64,000 bases of DNA, taken from positions 1-64,000 of the forward strand of contig PKUJ01000016.1 in the NCBI GenBank assembly GCA_002869565.1, read 5' to 3'. This stretch comes from Arcobacter sp. Its GTDB lineage: Bacteria > Campylobacterota > Campylobacteria > Campylobacterales > Arcobacteraceae. Of this stretch, positions 54,839 to 63,826 are shown piece after piece (the stretch's first letter is position 1; each line of letters starts with the position of its first letter). Made by a program: the position numbers and the translations under genes. Below the pieces are notes generated by a model, which saw only the letters and a program-made list of their open reading frames with translations, was not told the origin of the DNA and made no database searches.

Positions 54839-54859
54839 TATATTTACATTGTGCTACGC

Positions 54860-54875
54860 TATAAAGTAACTTTAA
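54860..54875. repeat. Prophage attachment site, right copy (attR core)
   Basis: TATAAAGTAACTTTAA here is identical to 42785-42800. It lies 25 bases before the mobB start codon. The host sequence resumes with CTATCATTTAGATAAAATC, which includes a likely -10 for mobB. GATAAAATC also occurs on the phage side of attL (42812-42820), so phage sequence may mimic the host promoter. Confidence 0.85.
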
Positions 54876-54900
54876 CTATCATTTAGATAAAATCTGCCTT

Positions 54901-55404
54901 ATGAAAAAGAATTATAAAAAACTTGTAGTAGCATTTAGTGGACCTTCAAATAGTGGAAAAACTACACTCGTAGCAAAAGTATCTAATATTTTGCAAGATA
55001 ATGGTCAAAAAGTTTGTATTGTTAAACATGATCCCAAAGATAAAGCAAGATTTGATAAACCAGGGAAAGACAGTGATAAGTTTTCACAAACTGGTGCAGA
55101 TGTTGCTGTGGTTAGTCCTACAAGAACAACTTTATTCAAACAATCTACTTCTTCTATTGAAGAGATGATCGAATTATTTGGTGATTTTGATTATCTATTA
55201 GTTGAAGGATTAAAAACCTTAGACTTGCCTAGGATTTCTATTTTTAGAAATAGGCTTGATGAATCATATTTTCCTGTAACAGATGCAATTGCATACGATG
55301 AGACTATAAATTCGAATGAAATTCCTACTAATATCGATAAATTAGATTTAAATAATCCAGAAGAAGTAATTTCTTGGATAGAAAAACATGCAAAGAGGGT
55401 ATGA
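54901..55404 (+). CDS. mobB: Molybdopterin-guanine dinucleotide biosynthesis adapter MobB
   Basis: This 167-residue P-loop protein starts with [16 protein letters not shown] (Walker A, about residues 9-24), and has [17 protein letters not shown] and [11 protein letters not shown], as in MobB. It binds GTP and assists MobA in making the MGD form of molybdenum cofactor. It is the first gene after the prophage, and the phage replaced sequence upstream of its promoter's -35 region. It is followed directly by fbp. Confidence 0.92.
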   Translation: MKKNYKKLVVAFSGPSNSGKTTLVAKVSNILQDNGQKVCIVKHDPKDKARFDKPGKDSDKFSQTGADVAVVSPTRTTLFKQSTSSIEEMIELFGDFDYLLVEGLKTLDLPRISIFRNRLDESYFPVTDAIAYDETINSNEIPTNIDKLDLNNPEEVISWIEKHAKRV

Positions 55405-56249
55405 TGAACGAAATTTTTGAAGCAATAAAAAAAGCAAGTGTAGAAATACAAAAAATTATAGATGTTGGAGATACTGGTAAGAGTGAAAATGAAAACTCTA
55501 CAGGAGATACACAATTGAAACTTGACATTGCTAGTGATATTGTTATTGAAAAAATATTTGCAACAATTCCTTCTATAAAAGCAATTGTTAGTGAAGAACA
55601 AGAAGCAATAGTACCCTTAAATGAAGATGGAGAGTATCTTATTGCTTATGATCCTTTAGATGGATCTTCTTTAGTTGATGTAAACCTTTCTGTTGGTTCT
55701 ATTTATGGAATTTATAAAAATGACTTTACAGCACAAAATATTATAGCTGCAGTTTATGTTGTATTTGGACCAAGAGTTGAAATGGTTGTTGCAGCAGATA
55801 ATTGTGTAAAAATGTATAAACTTTTTAACAACTCATTTGAATATATTCAAGATATTACTTTAAATGAAAAAGGAACGATTACGGCAACTGGTTCAACTCA
55901 AATGTGCTGGCCAGATCATCATAGAATATTAGTTAATAAAATGTTTAAAGATGGATATTATTTAAGATATTCAGGAGGAATGGTTCCTGATTTACATCAG
56001 ATTTTATTAAAAGGTGGAGGATTATTTTCATATCCTGGGACTACAGATAAACCAAAAGGTAAGTTAAGACAACTTTTTGAAGTATTTCCTTTTGCATTAA
56101 CTTATGAGTTTGCGGGTGGAGCAGCAAGTGATGGTTCAAAAAGAGCTTTAGATGTTGAAACTACTCATATCCACGATACAACACCATGTTTTTTTGGCTC
56201 TAAAGATGAGATAAATAAAGTTTTAGAAGTATATAAAGAAAATGTCTGA
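55404..56249 (+). CDS. fbp: Class I fructose-1,6-bisphosphatase
   Basis: This 281-residue enzyme has the metal-site loop [12 protein letters not shown] (about residues 86-97), [11 protein letters not shown], the substrate segment [15 protein letters not shown] and [13 protein letters not shown]. It catalyses the gluconeogenic step from fructose bisphosphate. A start at 55404 is chosen because GAGG is 5 bases upstream and this is where the family begins. An upstream frame from 55374 lies inside mobB. It overlaps the mobB stop by one base. Confidence 0.95.
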   Translation: MNEIFEAIKKASVEIQKIIDVGDTGKSENENSTGDTQLKLDIASDIVIEKIFATIPSIKAIVSEEQEAIVPLNEDGEYLIAYDPLDGSSLVDVNLSVGSIYGIYKNDFTAQNIIAAVYVVFGPRVEMVVAADNCVKMYKLFNNSFEYIQDITLNEKGTITATGSTQMCWPDHHRILVNKMFKDGYYLRYSGGMVPDLHQILLKGGGLFSYPGTTDKPKGKLRQLFEVFPFALTYEFAGGAASDGSKRALDVETTHIHDTTPCFFGSKDEINKVLEVYKENV

Positions 56250-56442
56250 TAATAAAAATCTAGACCAATGGGAAGAAAAACTAGAAGAAAAACTCGATGA
56301 ATTAAAAAAATGTCAAGAGACACAATCTTTATCTTCTTGTAATCCATGTGAAAAATTTTTTGATTGTGAACTTAGAAAAAAATATGTATTAGCTGTCTAT
56401 GAGTCAATGAGTAAAGGCGCTGGCGGCGGATTCGAATTTTAA
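56242..56442 (+). CDS. Small conserved cysteine-containing protein, 66 residues
   Basis: This protein begins with a charged helix ([18 protein letters not shown]) and then has a Cys cluster (C, CNPC, DC over about residues 28-48), ending in GAGGGFEF. It overlaps the fbp stop by 8 bases. A small protein in the same place (between fbp and metG) is part of the gene order I remember from C. jejuni. The Cys pattern might bind a metal. Its function is unknown. Confidence 0.75.
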   Translation: MSDNKNLDQWEEKLEEKLDELKKCQETQSLSSCNPCEKFFDCELRKKYVLAVYESMSKGAGGGFEF

Positions 56443-56465
56443 TTAATAAAATATAGAGGTAAAAA

Positions 56466-58424
56466 ATGGAACAAACTTGTAAAAATGTTTATATAACAAC
56501 ACCAATTTATTATGTAAATGATGTGGCTCATATTGGTCATGCATATACAACAATTATCGCAGATATGTTAGCTAGATATTCTAGATTAACTGGTGCAAAA
56601 ACATTTTTTTTAACAGGAACAGATGAACACGGGCAAAAAATTGCTCAAAGTGCTGAAGCTAGAGGAAAAACTGCAAAAGAGTATGCAGATGAAGTATCTG
56701 GTAAATTCAAAGCATTATGGGATGATTTTGATATTACTTATGATAAATTTATAAGAACTACAGATGAAGAGCATAAATTAGGTGTTCAAAAAGCATTCGA
56801 GACTATGTATAATAAAGGCGATATTTATAAAGGTGATTATGAAGGTTTTTATTGTGTATCTTGTGAAACATTTTTTACAGAAAAACAATTAATTGATGAA
56901 CAATTTTGTCCTGATTGTGGAAAACCTACAAATATTGTAAAAGAAGAGAGTTTCTTTTTTAAATTATCAGATTATGAAGATAAACTTTTAAAATGGTATG
57001 AAGAGAGCGAAGATTGCATTCTTCCTAGATCAAAAAAGAATGAAATTGTAAATTTTGTAAAAGGTGGTTTAAGAGATTTATCCATATCAAGAACATCTTT
57101 TGATTGGGGTGTTAAATTACCTGAATCAATGAACGAACCAAAACATGTTATGTATGTTTGGCTTGATGCCTTGTTAAACTATATTACTGCCTTAGGATAT
57201 GGAAAAAATGAAGAGAATATGGAATTTTGGCCTGCAACAACACAATTAGTAGGTAAAGATATTTTAAGATTTCATTCTATTTACTGGCCTGCCTTTTTAA
57301 TGTCTTTAGATTTACCTCTTCCAAAGCATATTGCAGCACATGGTTGGTGGACTAGAGATGGTGAAAAAATGTCTAAATCAAAAGGAAATGTTGTTAATCC
57401 TAAGGAAATTGCAGATGCTTATGGATTAGATGCATTTAGATACTTTATGCTTAGAGAAGTTCCATTTGGACAAGATGGAGATTTTTCTCAAAAAGCGCTA
57501 ATGGACAGAATAAATTCTGACTTAGGAAATGATTTAGGAAATCTATTAAATAGAATTTCTGGTATGTCTGGTAAATATTTTGATTTTAAAGTAAGTTCAA
57601 AAGATGTTGAAAAATTCCATAGAAAAGAACTTGATGAAGTAGAAGCTATTTTAGACAATATTGAAGAATATTTATATAATATGCAAATTAATAGATACCT
57701 TGAAGATATTTGGAAAGTATTAACAATAGCTAATAAGGCGATTGGAGATTATGAACCTTGGGCTAAAATGAAAGAAGGTAAAGAAGACGAAGCTATGGCT
57801 TTAGTTGCTCTTATTACTAATATCATGGCTAGAGTATCTTTACTTTTAGATTCAGTTATGCCAGAAAAAATTGGTAAAATTGCTCAATCTATTGGTCTTG
57901 AAATTAACACAGAAAGCTATATTAAAATTGTAAAAAATAAAGAAATTTTACCTGATACTATAATTACAAAAGTTGAACAATTATTTCCAAGAATTGAAGA
58001 AGTTCTATTGGAACAATCAAAACCATCTGATGTATCAAAATCTGAAGCCGAAACAAAAAGTCCAAAGAACTCTAAAGAAGAAGTAGTTGAAGAGGATAAC
58101 TTAATTACTATTGATAAGTTTTTTGAAACTACTCTAAAAATTGGTACAATTATTGAAGCAGAAGAAGTTCCAAAATCTAAAAAACTTTTGAAATTACAAG
58201 TTGATTTAGGAGAAGGAAGAAATCGACAAATATTAGCAGGAATTAAAGAATTTTATAGTGCTGAAGACTTAGTTGGGACCCAAGCATGTGTTGTAGCTAA
58301 TCTTAAACCAGCAAAACTTATGGGAATGATAAGTGAAGGTATGTTGCTAGCAGCAAGAGATGAAAATGGTCTACATTTAATGAGACCAGAAGCACCAAAA
58401 ATTTCAGGAACAAAAATAAGCTAG
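56466..58424 (+). CDS. metG: Methionyl-tRNA synthetase
   Basis: This 652-residue class I synthetase has the HIGH motif in AHIGHAYTT (about residues 19-27), a zinc knuckle with CVSC and CPDC, KMSKS in GEKMSKSKGNV (about 296-306) and a C-terminal tRNA-binding domain (about 545-652, FFETTLKIGTIIEAEEVPKSK onwards). It charges tRNA-Met and tRNA-fMet. Its intact HIGH and KMSKS contrast with the gltX-like gene in this window. A leader AGAGGTAAAAA precedes the ATG. Confidence 0.96.
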   Translation: MEQTCKNVYITTPIYYVNDVAHIGHAYTTIIADMLARYSRLTGAKTFFLTGTDEHGQKIAQSAEARGKTAKEYADEVSGKFKALWDDFDITYDKFIRTTDEEHKLGVQKAFETMYNKGDIYKGDYEGFYCVSCETFFTEKQLIDEQFCPDCGKPTNIVKEESFFFKLSDYEDKLLKWYEESEDCILPRSKKNEIVNFVKGGLRDLSISRTSFDWGVKLPESMNEPKHVMYVWLDALLNYITALGYGKNEENMEFWPATTQLVGKDILRFHSIYWPAFLMSLDLPLPKHIAAHGWWTRDGEKMSKSKGNVVNPKEIADAYGLDAFRYFMLREVPFGQDGDFSQKALMDRINSDLGNDLGNLLNRISGMSGKYFDFKVSSKDVEKFHRKELDEVEAILDNIEEYLYNMQINRYLEDIWKVLTIANKAIGDYEPWAKMKEGKEDEAMALVALITNIMARVSLLLDSVMPEKIGKIAQSIGLEINTESYIKIVKNKEILPDTIITKVEQLFPRIEEVLLEQSKPSDVSKSEAETKSPKNSKEEVVEEDNLITIDKFFETTLKIGTIIEAEEVPKSKKLLKLQVDLGEGRNRQILAGIKEFYSAEDLVGTQACVVANLKPAKLMGMISEGMLLAARDENGLHLMRPEAPKISGTKIS

Positions 58425-59419
58425 TGCAAATAACATCTATACTTGATATTATTGATGGGAGATTAATAAATCACCCATCAATCTCTTTTATTTATTCAAT
58501 TAAAACAAATCCTAAAAAAGTAAGAGAAGGTGACTTATTTATTGTTCAAAAGGAGGAAGATATTCAATTGGCTGTAGAACATGGTGCCTTTGCTTTAGTT
58601 ACAGAAAAAGAGATTGAAGTAATAGATAATGAAATTGCCTGGATAAAAGTTGATTCCATTGAAACTACAATAATAAAGCTAATTAGATATCTTTTATCAA
58701 ATATAAGACTTACAGCTTTTTATTGTAATGATGTAACTTATGAAATATTTAATATCTTAATAAAACCTACAGTTCATACAAATATAAAAATTGTTCCAAA
58801 AAAACTATCAAAATTTTTTAAAATATTAGATGATATAGAAGAAAATGACACAATAATATTTTCTGATCAAAAAATATTAGATGATATTTACCCTGTTAAC
58901 TTTGATTTTAATACTAAAAAATATGAAATAAATAACTTAATTGAACACTCTATTTTTGAAACTACTTTTTCTTATAAAGATAAATATTTTTCTAAATTAA
59001 AAATTTCAAGCCTCTATATTACAGAATTTCTTGATGTTTATACTTACTTAGGATTTGATGCAGATTTAAATAAATTAAAAAAATTTCATTACTTAAAGCC
59101 AATATTTGTTGATAAATTAATCAATCACATTGATTTTGGAAAATCGGATAAATTCTTAATAGCTCAAGATAGCGAAGACTTAGTTCTTAAAGAAGTAAAA
59201 TATTTAGAAAATAAATATAAATATGCAAAAATTCTTTATATTACAACAAAAGATATAGATGATAATAAAGATATAGATTATACTTTTATTAATTCTCTTG
59301 AAGAATTAAAATCTTATTTAAAAAAAGTTCATTTTAATGCTATATACTTTATTGGAGTTTCATATGATAATCTTTATGAACAAGTATCTAAGCAAAATAA
59401 TGAACCTTCATTAATTTAA
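58424..59419 (+). CDS. MurF/MurE-like protein without a P-loop
   Basis: This 331-residue protein has an N-terminal part resembling the uridine-nucleotide-binding domain of Mur ligases (TNPKKVREGDLFIVQ, then EHGAFALVTEK). The P-loop that should follow (GxxGKT) is replaced by LTAFYCNDVTYE at residues 96-107. It is shorter than MurF (about 450) and ends with no ligase C-terminal domain that I can recognise. The start is GTG overlapping the metG stop by 1 base. Its function is unknown; it may be a regulator or binding protein for cell-wall precursors. It converges with the S24 gene (4 bases overlap). Confidence 0.7.
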   Translation: MQITSILDIIDGRLINHPSISFIYSIKTNPKKVREGDLFIVQKEEDIQLAVEHGAFALVTEKEIEVIDNEIAWIKVDSIETTIIKLIRYLLSNIRLTAFYCNDVTYEIFNILIKPTVHTNIKIVPKKLSKFFKILDDIEENDTIIFSDQKILDDIYPVNFDFNTKKYEINNLIEHSIFETTFSYKDKYFSKLKISSLYITEFLDVYTYLGFDADLNKLKKFHYLKPIFVDKLINHIDFGKSDKFLIAQDSEDLVLKEVKYLENKYKYAKILYITTKDIDDNKDIDYTFINSLEELKSYLKKVHFNAIYFIGVSYDNLYEQVSKQNNEPSLI

Positions 59420-60072
59420 TATATCATTCCAAACGAGCTAACAACTTTTCCAACTATACTTACATCTTCTTTAGGTAATATTTGAATTGGATAATCCTTG
59501 TTATCGGATATTACATCAAGTTGCCCATCAACTCTCCTTTGAATCCTTTTTACAAAAAGCCCATGATTTGTTGTAAATGCATATATACCATCTCTTGATA
59601 CATCTATTTTAGTTTTATCAATAAAAATTATATTATCACTATTTAATGTTGGCTCCATTGAATCCCCTATTACATTTATTGCATCAATATTTTTTAGATT
59701 ATCTTTTCCTCCTAACATATTAATAAAATATGGAGGAACTTCAAAACTTTCATAACTATCATCACTTTCATAGGCACCACCACCAGCACTAACACTTACT
59801 TCAGGATAATATCTTATCCAATATTTATCAGTAGAATCAACAAGAGAACCTGGATTTTGATTGTAAAGTAACCAGTTTATAGATATCTTTTTTTTAGCAC
59901 AAAAGTCTAATATATTTGAGAAAGGTATCTTACCTCTGTTCTTCATAGTAGCAAAATTTACTTGACTTAAATCCAATGCACCAGCAACATCTTTATCAAA
60001 TACTTTTCCATTTTTTCCATCTTGACTTAATATATCTTTGAGTTTCTCTATTATTTCACTTACAATTAACAT
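59416..60072 (-). CDS. S24/LexA-type transcription regulator
   Basis: This 218-residue protein has an N-terminal DNA-binding domain (KVFDKDVAGALDLSQVNFATM, about residues 23-43, split as DVAGALDLSQVNFATM) and a C-terminal S24 peptidase domain with the catalytic Ser in GDSMEPT (about 140-146) and Lys in GLFVKRIQ (about 180). Such proteins cleave themselves with RecA help, or control stress genes. It has a fine sigma-70-type promoter and faces a 31-residue ORF. No phage genes surround it. Confidence 0.88.
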   Translation of the reverse strand: MLIVSEIIEKLKDILSQDGKNGKVFDKDVAGALDLSQVNFATMKNRGKIPFSNILDFCAKKKISINWLLYNQNPGSLVDSTDKYWIRYYPEVSVSAGGGAYESDDSYESFEVPPYFINMLGGKDNLKNIDAINVIGDSMEPTLNSDNIIFIDKTKIDVSRDGIYAFTTNHGLFVKRIQRRVDGQLDVISDNKDYPIQILPKEDVSIVGKVVSSFGMIY

Positions 60073-60089
60073 TTTAACTCCTTTTTAGA

Positions 60090-60118
60090 ATTATATTACA
60101 AAATGCAATATTTTTCAA
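60090..60118 (-). promoter_or_regulatory. Sigma-70-type promoter of the S24 regulator
   Basis: On the minus strand TTGAAA (60113-60118) and TATAAT (60090-60095) are separated by exactly 17 bases. The start codon follows 17 bases after the -10, with AAGGAG as ribosome-binding site. This is the best promoter in the window. Confidence 0.8.
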
Positions 60119-60174
60119 GTCTTTTTAAAAATTTATATAGAATTTGACATATATTTAACCTAAAAGGATAAAAG

Positions 60175-60270
60175 ATGGCAAAGAAAATTGAAAAAGCAAC
60201 TAACAATGTAATAAAAATGTTAGAAAAAGTTGATAATTTTTTACTTGAATTTGGTACTAAAATATTATAA
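60175..60270 (+). CDS. Small ORF, 31 residues
   Basis: ATG (60175) with AAAAGGATAAAAG upstream opens a 31-codon frame for an amphipathic, Lys-rich peptide (MAKKIEKATNNVIKMLEKVD, then NFLLEFGTKIL). It is divergent from the S24 regulator and could be under its control. No homologue is known to me. It may be a small regulator or toxin-like peptide; a good ribosome-binding site is the main evidence. Confidence 0.5.
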   Translation: MAKKIEKATNNVIKMLEKVDNFLLEFGTKIL

Positions 60271-60345
60271 AAAGTAATAAAAAGACCAAATTCATAAATT
60301 TATAAAAAATAGAGTTGAAAATAAATTCTACTAAAGCTAAATTAA

Positions 60346-60353
60346 TATAAAAT
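60346..60353 (+). promoter_or_regulatory. Probable -10 of the oadGAB operon
   Basis: TATAAAAT lies 39 bases before the oadG start codon, with no clear -35 at the right distance. Campylobacterota promoters often rely on the -10. The leader between it and the GGGGAG ribosome-binding site has no clear hairpin. Confidence 0.45.
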
Positions 60354-60392
60354 TATATTACTGCTTACACGAAGGTAACCACGGGGAGTAAT

Positions 60393-60629
60393 ATGGAAAT
60401 AAATTTAATAGAAGAAGCTTTTAAATTTATGGCATTAGGAATGGGAATTGTATTTCTATTTTTAGTTGTTATGATTTATGCTTTAAAATTACAAGCAAAG
60501 TTGATTGGTAAATATTTTCCTGAAAAGAAAATAGCACCAGCAAAATCTACTGTAAAAGTTTCAGACAACACTGCAAAAATGGCTGCAATCGTAGCTGCTG
60601 TACAACATCACAAAAATCTAAAAGGTTAA
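60393..60629 (+). CDS. oadG: Oxaloacetate decarboxylase gamma subunit OadG
   Basis: This 78-residue protein has one N-terminal membrane helix (ALGMGIVFLFLVVMIYAL, about residues 14-31) and an Ala/Lys-rich tail ending in the typical AAIVAAVQHHKN. OadG holds the alpha and beta subunits together in the sodium-pumping decarboxylase. It starts the operon, 5 bases before oadA, with a GGGGAG ribosome-binding site. Confidence 0.92.
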   Translation: MEINLIEEAFKFMALGMGIVFLFLVVMIYALKLQAKLIGKYFPEKKIAPAKSTVKVSDNTAKMAAIVAAVQHHKNLKG

Positions 60630-60634
60630 TTTAA

Positions 60635-62443
60635 ATGGCTAAAAAATATATTGATGTCATGGATACTACTTTTAGAGATGGATTTCAATCTGTCTTTGGA
60701 GGTAGAGTTTTAATGAATGATTTCTTTCCTGCTGTAGAAGCAGCGAAAGATGCTGGAATAACTCACTTTGAGTTTGGTGGAGGGGCAAGATTTCAATCTT
60801 TATTCTTCTACTTACAAGAAAATGCTTTTGAGATGATGGACAGATTTAGAGAAATCGTTGGTCCGGATGCTAACTTGCAAACACTAGCAAGAGGAATTAA
60901 CACTGTTATGTTAGATACAGGTTCGAGAGAACTAGTAGAAATGCATGCAAGGATGTTTGCAAAACATGGTGTTACAACAATTAGAAATTTTGATGCACTT
61001 AATGATGTTCAAAATTTAGAATACTCAGCTGAATGTATCAAGAAGTATGGCTTGAATCATGAAGTTGTTGTAACTTTAATGGATTTACCACCAGGATGTG
61101 AAGGTGCTCATGATGTGCCTTTCTATGAAAAAACTTTAAGACAAATACTTGATAGTGGTGTTCCACATGATTCAATTTGTTTTAAAGATGCTTCAGGTAC
61201 ATCTTCTCCACAAAAAGTTTTTGACACAATTAAAATGGCTAGAAAACTTCTAGGTGAAGACACTCACATCAGATTACATACTCATGAAACTGCAGGAGTA
61301 TCAGTTGCTTGTTACTTAGCTGCATTAGATGCAGGTGCTGATGGTATTGATTTAGCAGCTGATCCAGTATCAGGAGGAACTTCTCAACCAGATATATTAA
61401 CAATGATGCATGCTGTTAAAGGTATGAATTATGATTTAGGTGGATTAGAAATTGAAAAAATCTTAAAATACCAAGAAGTTTTAAAACATCAATTAAAAGA
61501 TTACTTTATGCCACCAGAGGCTACACAAGTATCTCCTTTAATTCCTTTTTCACCAATGCCTGGTGGTGCATTAACTGCAAATACACAAATGATGAGAGAT
61601 AATGGTACTCTAGACAAATTTCCAGAAGTTATTAAAGCTATGAGAGAAGTTGTTGAAAAAGGTGGATATGGTACATCTGTAACCCCTGTATCTCAATTTT
61701 ACTGGCAACAAGCGTATGCAAATGTAATGTTTGGACCATGGAAACAAATTGCTCCAGGTTATGGAAAAATGGTTCTTGGATACTTCGGTAAAACTCCTGT
61801 CCAACCAAATCCTGAAATAGTTGAATTAGCATCTAAAAAACTAAAATTAGAACCAACTTCTGAAAATCCATTGTATTATGCAGATAGAGATGAAAAGAAA
61901 ACTATGGCTTACTGGGAAGGTAGATTAAAAGAGGAAGGTATTGAAACTTCTGATGAAAATATTTTCATAGCAGCTGCTTGTGATGAAAAAGGTATCTCTT
62001 TCTTAAAAGGTGATAGTCCTTTAAGTGTAAGAAAATCTAATGATTCAACTTGTGATAATGATAAAGAATGTAACTTAGGAGAAAATAAAGGTATGAGTAA
62101 CGCAACAGGAAACTACACGGTAGTTGTAGATGGACAAAAATTTAATGTAACTGTAGCAGAAGGAAATGCTGATATTCAGGTGACACCAGTAAGTGATTCT
62201 GCACCAGTAGCAGCAGCTACACCTGCAGGAGGAGCTGAAGTTGAAGCTACAGTTAGTGGAAATGTTTGGAAAATATTAGTAAAAGTTGGAGATAAAGTTG
62301 AAGAAGGTGATGTTGTTGCTATCTTAGAAGCTATGAAAATGGAAATTGATGTTGAAGCACCTTGTTCAGGTACGATTTCTGCAATTTTAGCTAATGCAAG
62401 TGACCCAGTTGAAGAAGGTCAAGCTATAGCTACAATTAGCTAA
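60635..62443 (+). CDS. oadA: Oxaloacetate decarboxylase alpha subunit (carboxyltransferase and biotin carrier)
   Basis: This 602-residue protein has a TIM-barrel carboxyltransferase domain (DTTFRDGFQSVF, about residues 10-21; FKDASG with the carbamylated Lys, about 183-188; HTHETAG metal ligands). A conserved PYC/OADA domain follows, and a C-terminal biotin domain carries EAMKMEI (biotinyl Lys about 570). It decarboxylates oxaloacetate. The same domain pattern is used by PycB of pyruvate carboxylase, but flanking oadG and oadB argue for the sodium pump. RDGFQS matches the family RDxxQS. Confidence 0.92.
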   Translation: MAKKYIDVMDTTFRDGFQSVFGGRVLMNDFFPAVEAAKDAGITHFEFGGGARFQSLFFYLQENAFEMMDRFREIVGPDANLQTLARGINTVMLDTGSRELVEMHARMFAKHGVTTIRNFDALNDVQNLEYSAECIKKYGLNHEVVVTLMDLPPGCEGAHDVPFYEKTLRQILDSGVPHDSICFKDASGTSSPQKVFDTIKMARKLLGEDTHIRLHTHETAGVSVACYLAALDAGADGIDLAADPVSGGTSQPDILTMMHAVKGMNYDLGGLEIEKILKYQEVLKHQLKDYFMPPEATQVSPLIPFSPMPGGALTANTQMMRDNGTLDKFPEVIKAMREVVEKGGYGTSVTPVSQFYWQQAYANVMFGPWKQIAPGYGKMVLGYFGKTPVQPNPEIVELASKKLKLEPTSENPLYYADRDEKKTMAYWEGRLKEEGIETSDENIFIAAACDEKGISFLKGDSPLSVRKSNDSTCDNDKECNLGENKGMSNATGNYTVVVDGQKFNVTVAEGNADIQVTPVSDSAPVAAATPAGGAEVEATVSGNVWKILVKVGDKVEEGDVVAILEAMKMEIDVEAPCSGTISAILANASDPVEEGQAIATIS

Positions 62444-62476
62444 AACAAAATTGTATTAAAAATCGGAGTATTTTAT

Positions 62477-63808
62477 ATGAATAAAAAATTTATAGCTTCT
62501 CTACTGATAATGTTATTTTCAATTTTTAGTGTAACACTATTTGCTAGCACTTCTCATTCATCAGAGGAAGCAACAAAAACAGAAGTAAAACATGAATATA
62601 AACCAAAATCAATTACTGAGCTAATGGTTTCTTTTTATCAAACTACAGGGATTAATGCAATTGTTAATCCAAGTGAAGATATTATGACTTCTGAGCCAAA
62701 TCCTGCGGATGCAAGACCAATGACATTCTTTGAACAAACATGGGGAAGAATAATCATGTTTGGTATTGTTATATTATTGTTTTACTTAGCAATTGCAAAA
62801 GGTTTTGAACCTTTATTATTACTTCCTATTGCTTTTGGAGGTTTATTAGCTAACATTCCTTTAGCCAATATGGGAGGTGCTCATGGTATGTTGGGAATAA
62901 TATATAATATGGGTATTGCAAATGAATTTTTCCCACTCTTAATATTTATGGGTGTTGGTGCAATGACGGATTTTACTCCTTTATTAGCAAATCCAAAATC
63001 GGCAATCTTAGGTGGAGCAGCACAATTTGGAATTTTTGGTTCTTTAGTTGGAGCTGTTGCAATTGGATTTGACTTACAAACAGCATCAGCAATTTCAATT
63101 ATTGGTGGAGCTGATGGACCAACATCAATATTTATTGCAAATAGACTTGCACCTGAAATGCTGGGAGCAATTGCAGTTGCTGCATATTCATATATGGCTT
63201 TAGTACCTGTAATTCAACCACCAATTATGAAGGCGTTAACTACTGAGGCTGAAAGAAGAATTAAAATGCCTAAATTAAGAAAAGTACACAAATTAGAAAA
63301 TCTTTTCTTACCAATTTTAATTCTATTTTTAGCAATTTTATTTTTACCTGAATCAACACCTCTTATTGGAGCTTTTGCTTTTGGAAATTTCTTAAAACAG
63401 TCAGGAGTTGTTGAAAGACTTTCTGATACAATGCAGAATTCATTAATCAATATTGTAACAATATTCTTGGGATTAGGTGTTGGTTCAAAACTAGCTGCTG
63501 ATAAATTCCTTGTATTAGAAACTTTAGGTATTATGGTAATTGGACTACTAGCATTTTCAGCGGGAACTGCGGCAGGTGTTATAATGGCTAAAATAATGAA
63601 TAAATTTAGTTCTGAAGAATCAAAAGTAAATCCACTTATTGGTGCAGCTGGGGTATCAGCAGTTCCAATGGCAGCGAGAGTTGTTAGTAAAGTTGGTCAA
63701 GAATATGATAAATCAAATGTATTATTAATGCATGCGATGGGACCAAATGTAGCTGGAGTTATCGGATCTGCGGTAGCAGCTGGTGTACTTTTGTCAATTT
63801 TTAAATAA
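62477..63808 (+). CDS. oadB: Oxaloacetate decarboxylase beta subunit OadB (sodium pump)
   Basis: This 443-residue membrane protein has a signal-like N-terminal helix and then about ten further helices. The family's conserved segments are [21 protein letters not shown] (seen as [16 protein letters not shown]), [11 protein letters not shown] and [10 protein letters not shown], near the Na+ path. It couples decarboxylation of the biotin-bound carboxyl group to Na+ export. The N-terminal extension (about 1-95) is longer than usual. It is 33 bases after oadA. Confidence 0.93.
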   Translation: MNKKFIASLLIMLFSIFSVTLFASTSHSSEEATKTEVKHEYKPKSITELMVSFYQTTGINAIVNPSEDIMTSEPNPADARPMTFFEQTWGRIIMFGIVILLFYLAIAKGFEPLLLLPIAFGGLLANIPLANMGGAHGMLGIIYNMGIANEFFPLLIFMGVGAMTDFTPLLANPKSAILGGAAQFGIFGSLVGAVAIGFDLQTASAISIIGGADGPTSIFIANRLAPEMLGAIAVAAYSYMALVPVIQPPIMKALTTEAERRIKMPKLRKVHKLENLFLPILILFLAILFLPESTPLIGAFAFGNFLKQSGVVERLSDTMQNSLINIVTIFLGLGVGSKLAADKFLVLETLGIMVIGLLAFSAGTAAGVIMAKIMNKFSSEESKVNPLIGAAGVSAVPMAARVVSKVGQEYDKSNVLLMHAMGPNVAGVIGSAVAAGVLLSIFK

Positions 63809-63826
63809 TTTATAGGGAAAGATATT

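Larger units (their letters stand above)
42785..54875. mobile_element. Integrated filamentous (inovirus-type) prophage, about 12.1 kb
   Basis: The block carries the hallmark genes of inoviruses in a mostly leftward order: a repressor region, early genes with an ssDNA-binding candidate, TraX, major coat, tiny coat proteins, pIII-like, pVI-like, Zot (pI), secretin (pIV), Rep, a DNA-binding protein and an integrase. It is flanked by a 16-bp direct repeat and interrupts a conserved host gene order. All recognised morphogenesis genes are intact, so it may be functional. It uses its own tyrosine integrase and not the host Xer system, unlike CTXphi. Confidence 0.92.

Noticed and set aside
54860-54875. 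tRNA gene as the phage attachment site
   Set aside because: The 16-mer and its flanks show no tRNA arms or CCA end. The site is a promoter region.
55374-55403. Upstream starts of fbp (55374 and 55401)
   Set aside because: 55374 lies inside mobB and has no ribosome-binding site. 55401 is only 2 bases from GAGG. 55404 has correct spacing and matches the family start.
60271-60392. Riboswitch or RNA gene before oadG
   Set aside because: Only short AT-rich pairings are visible and no known motif; a -10 element explains the region well enough.
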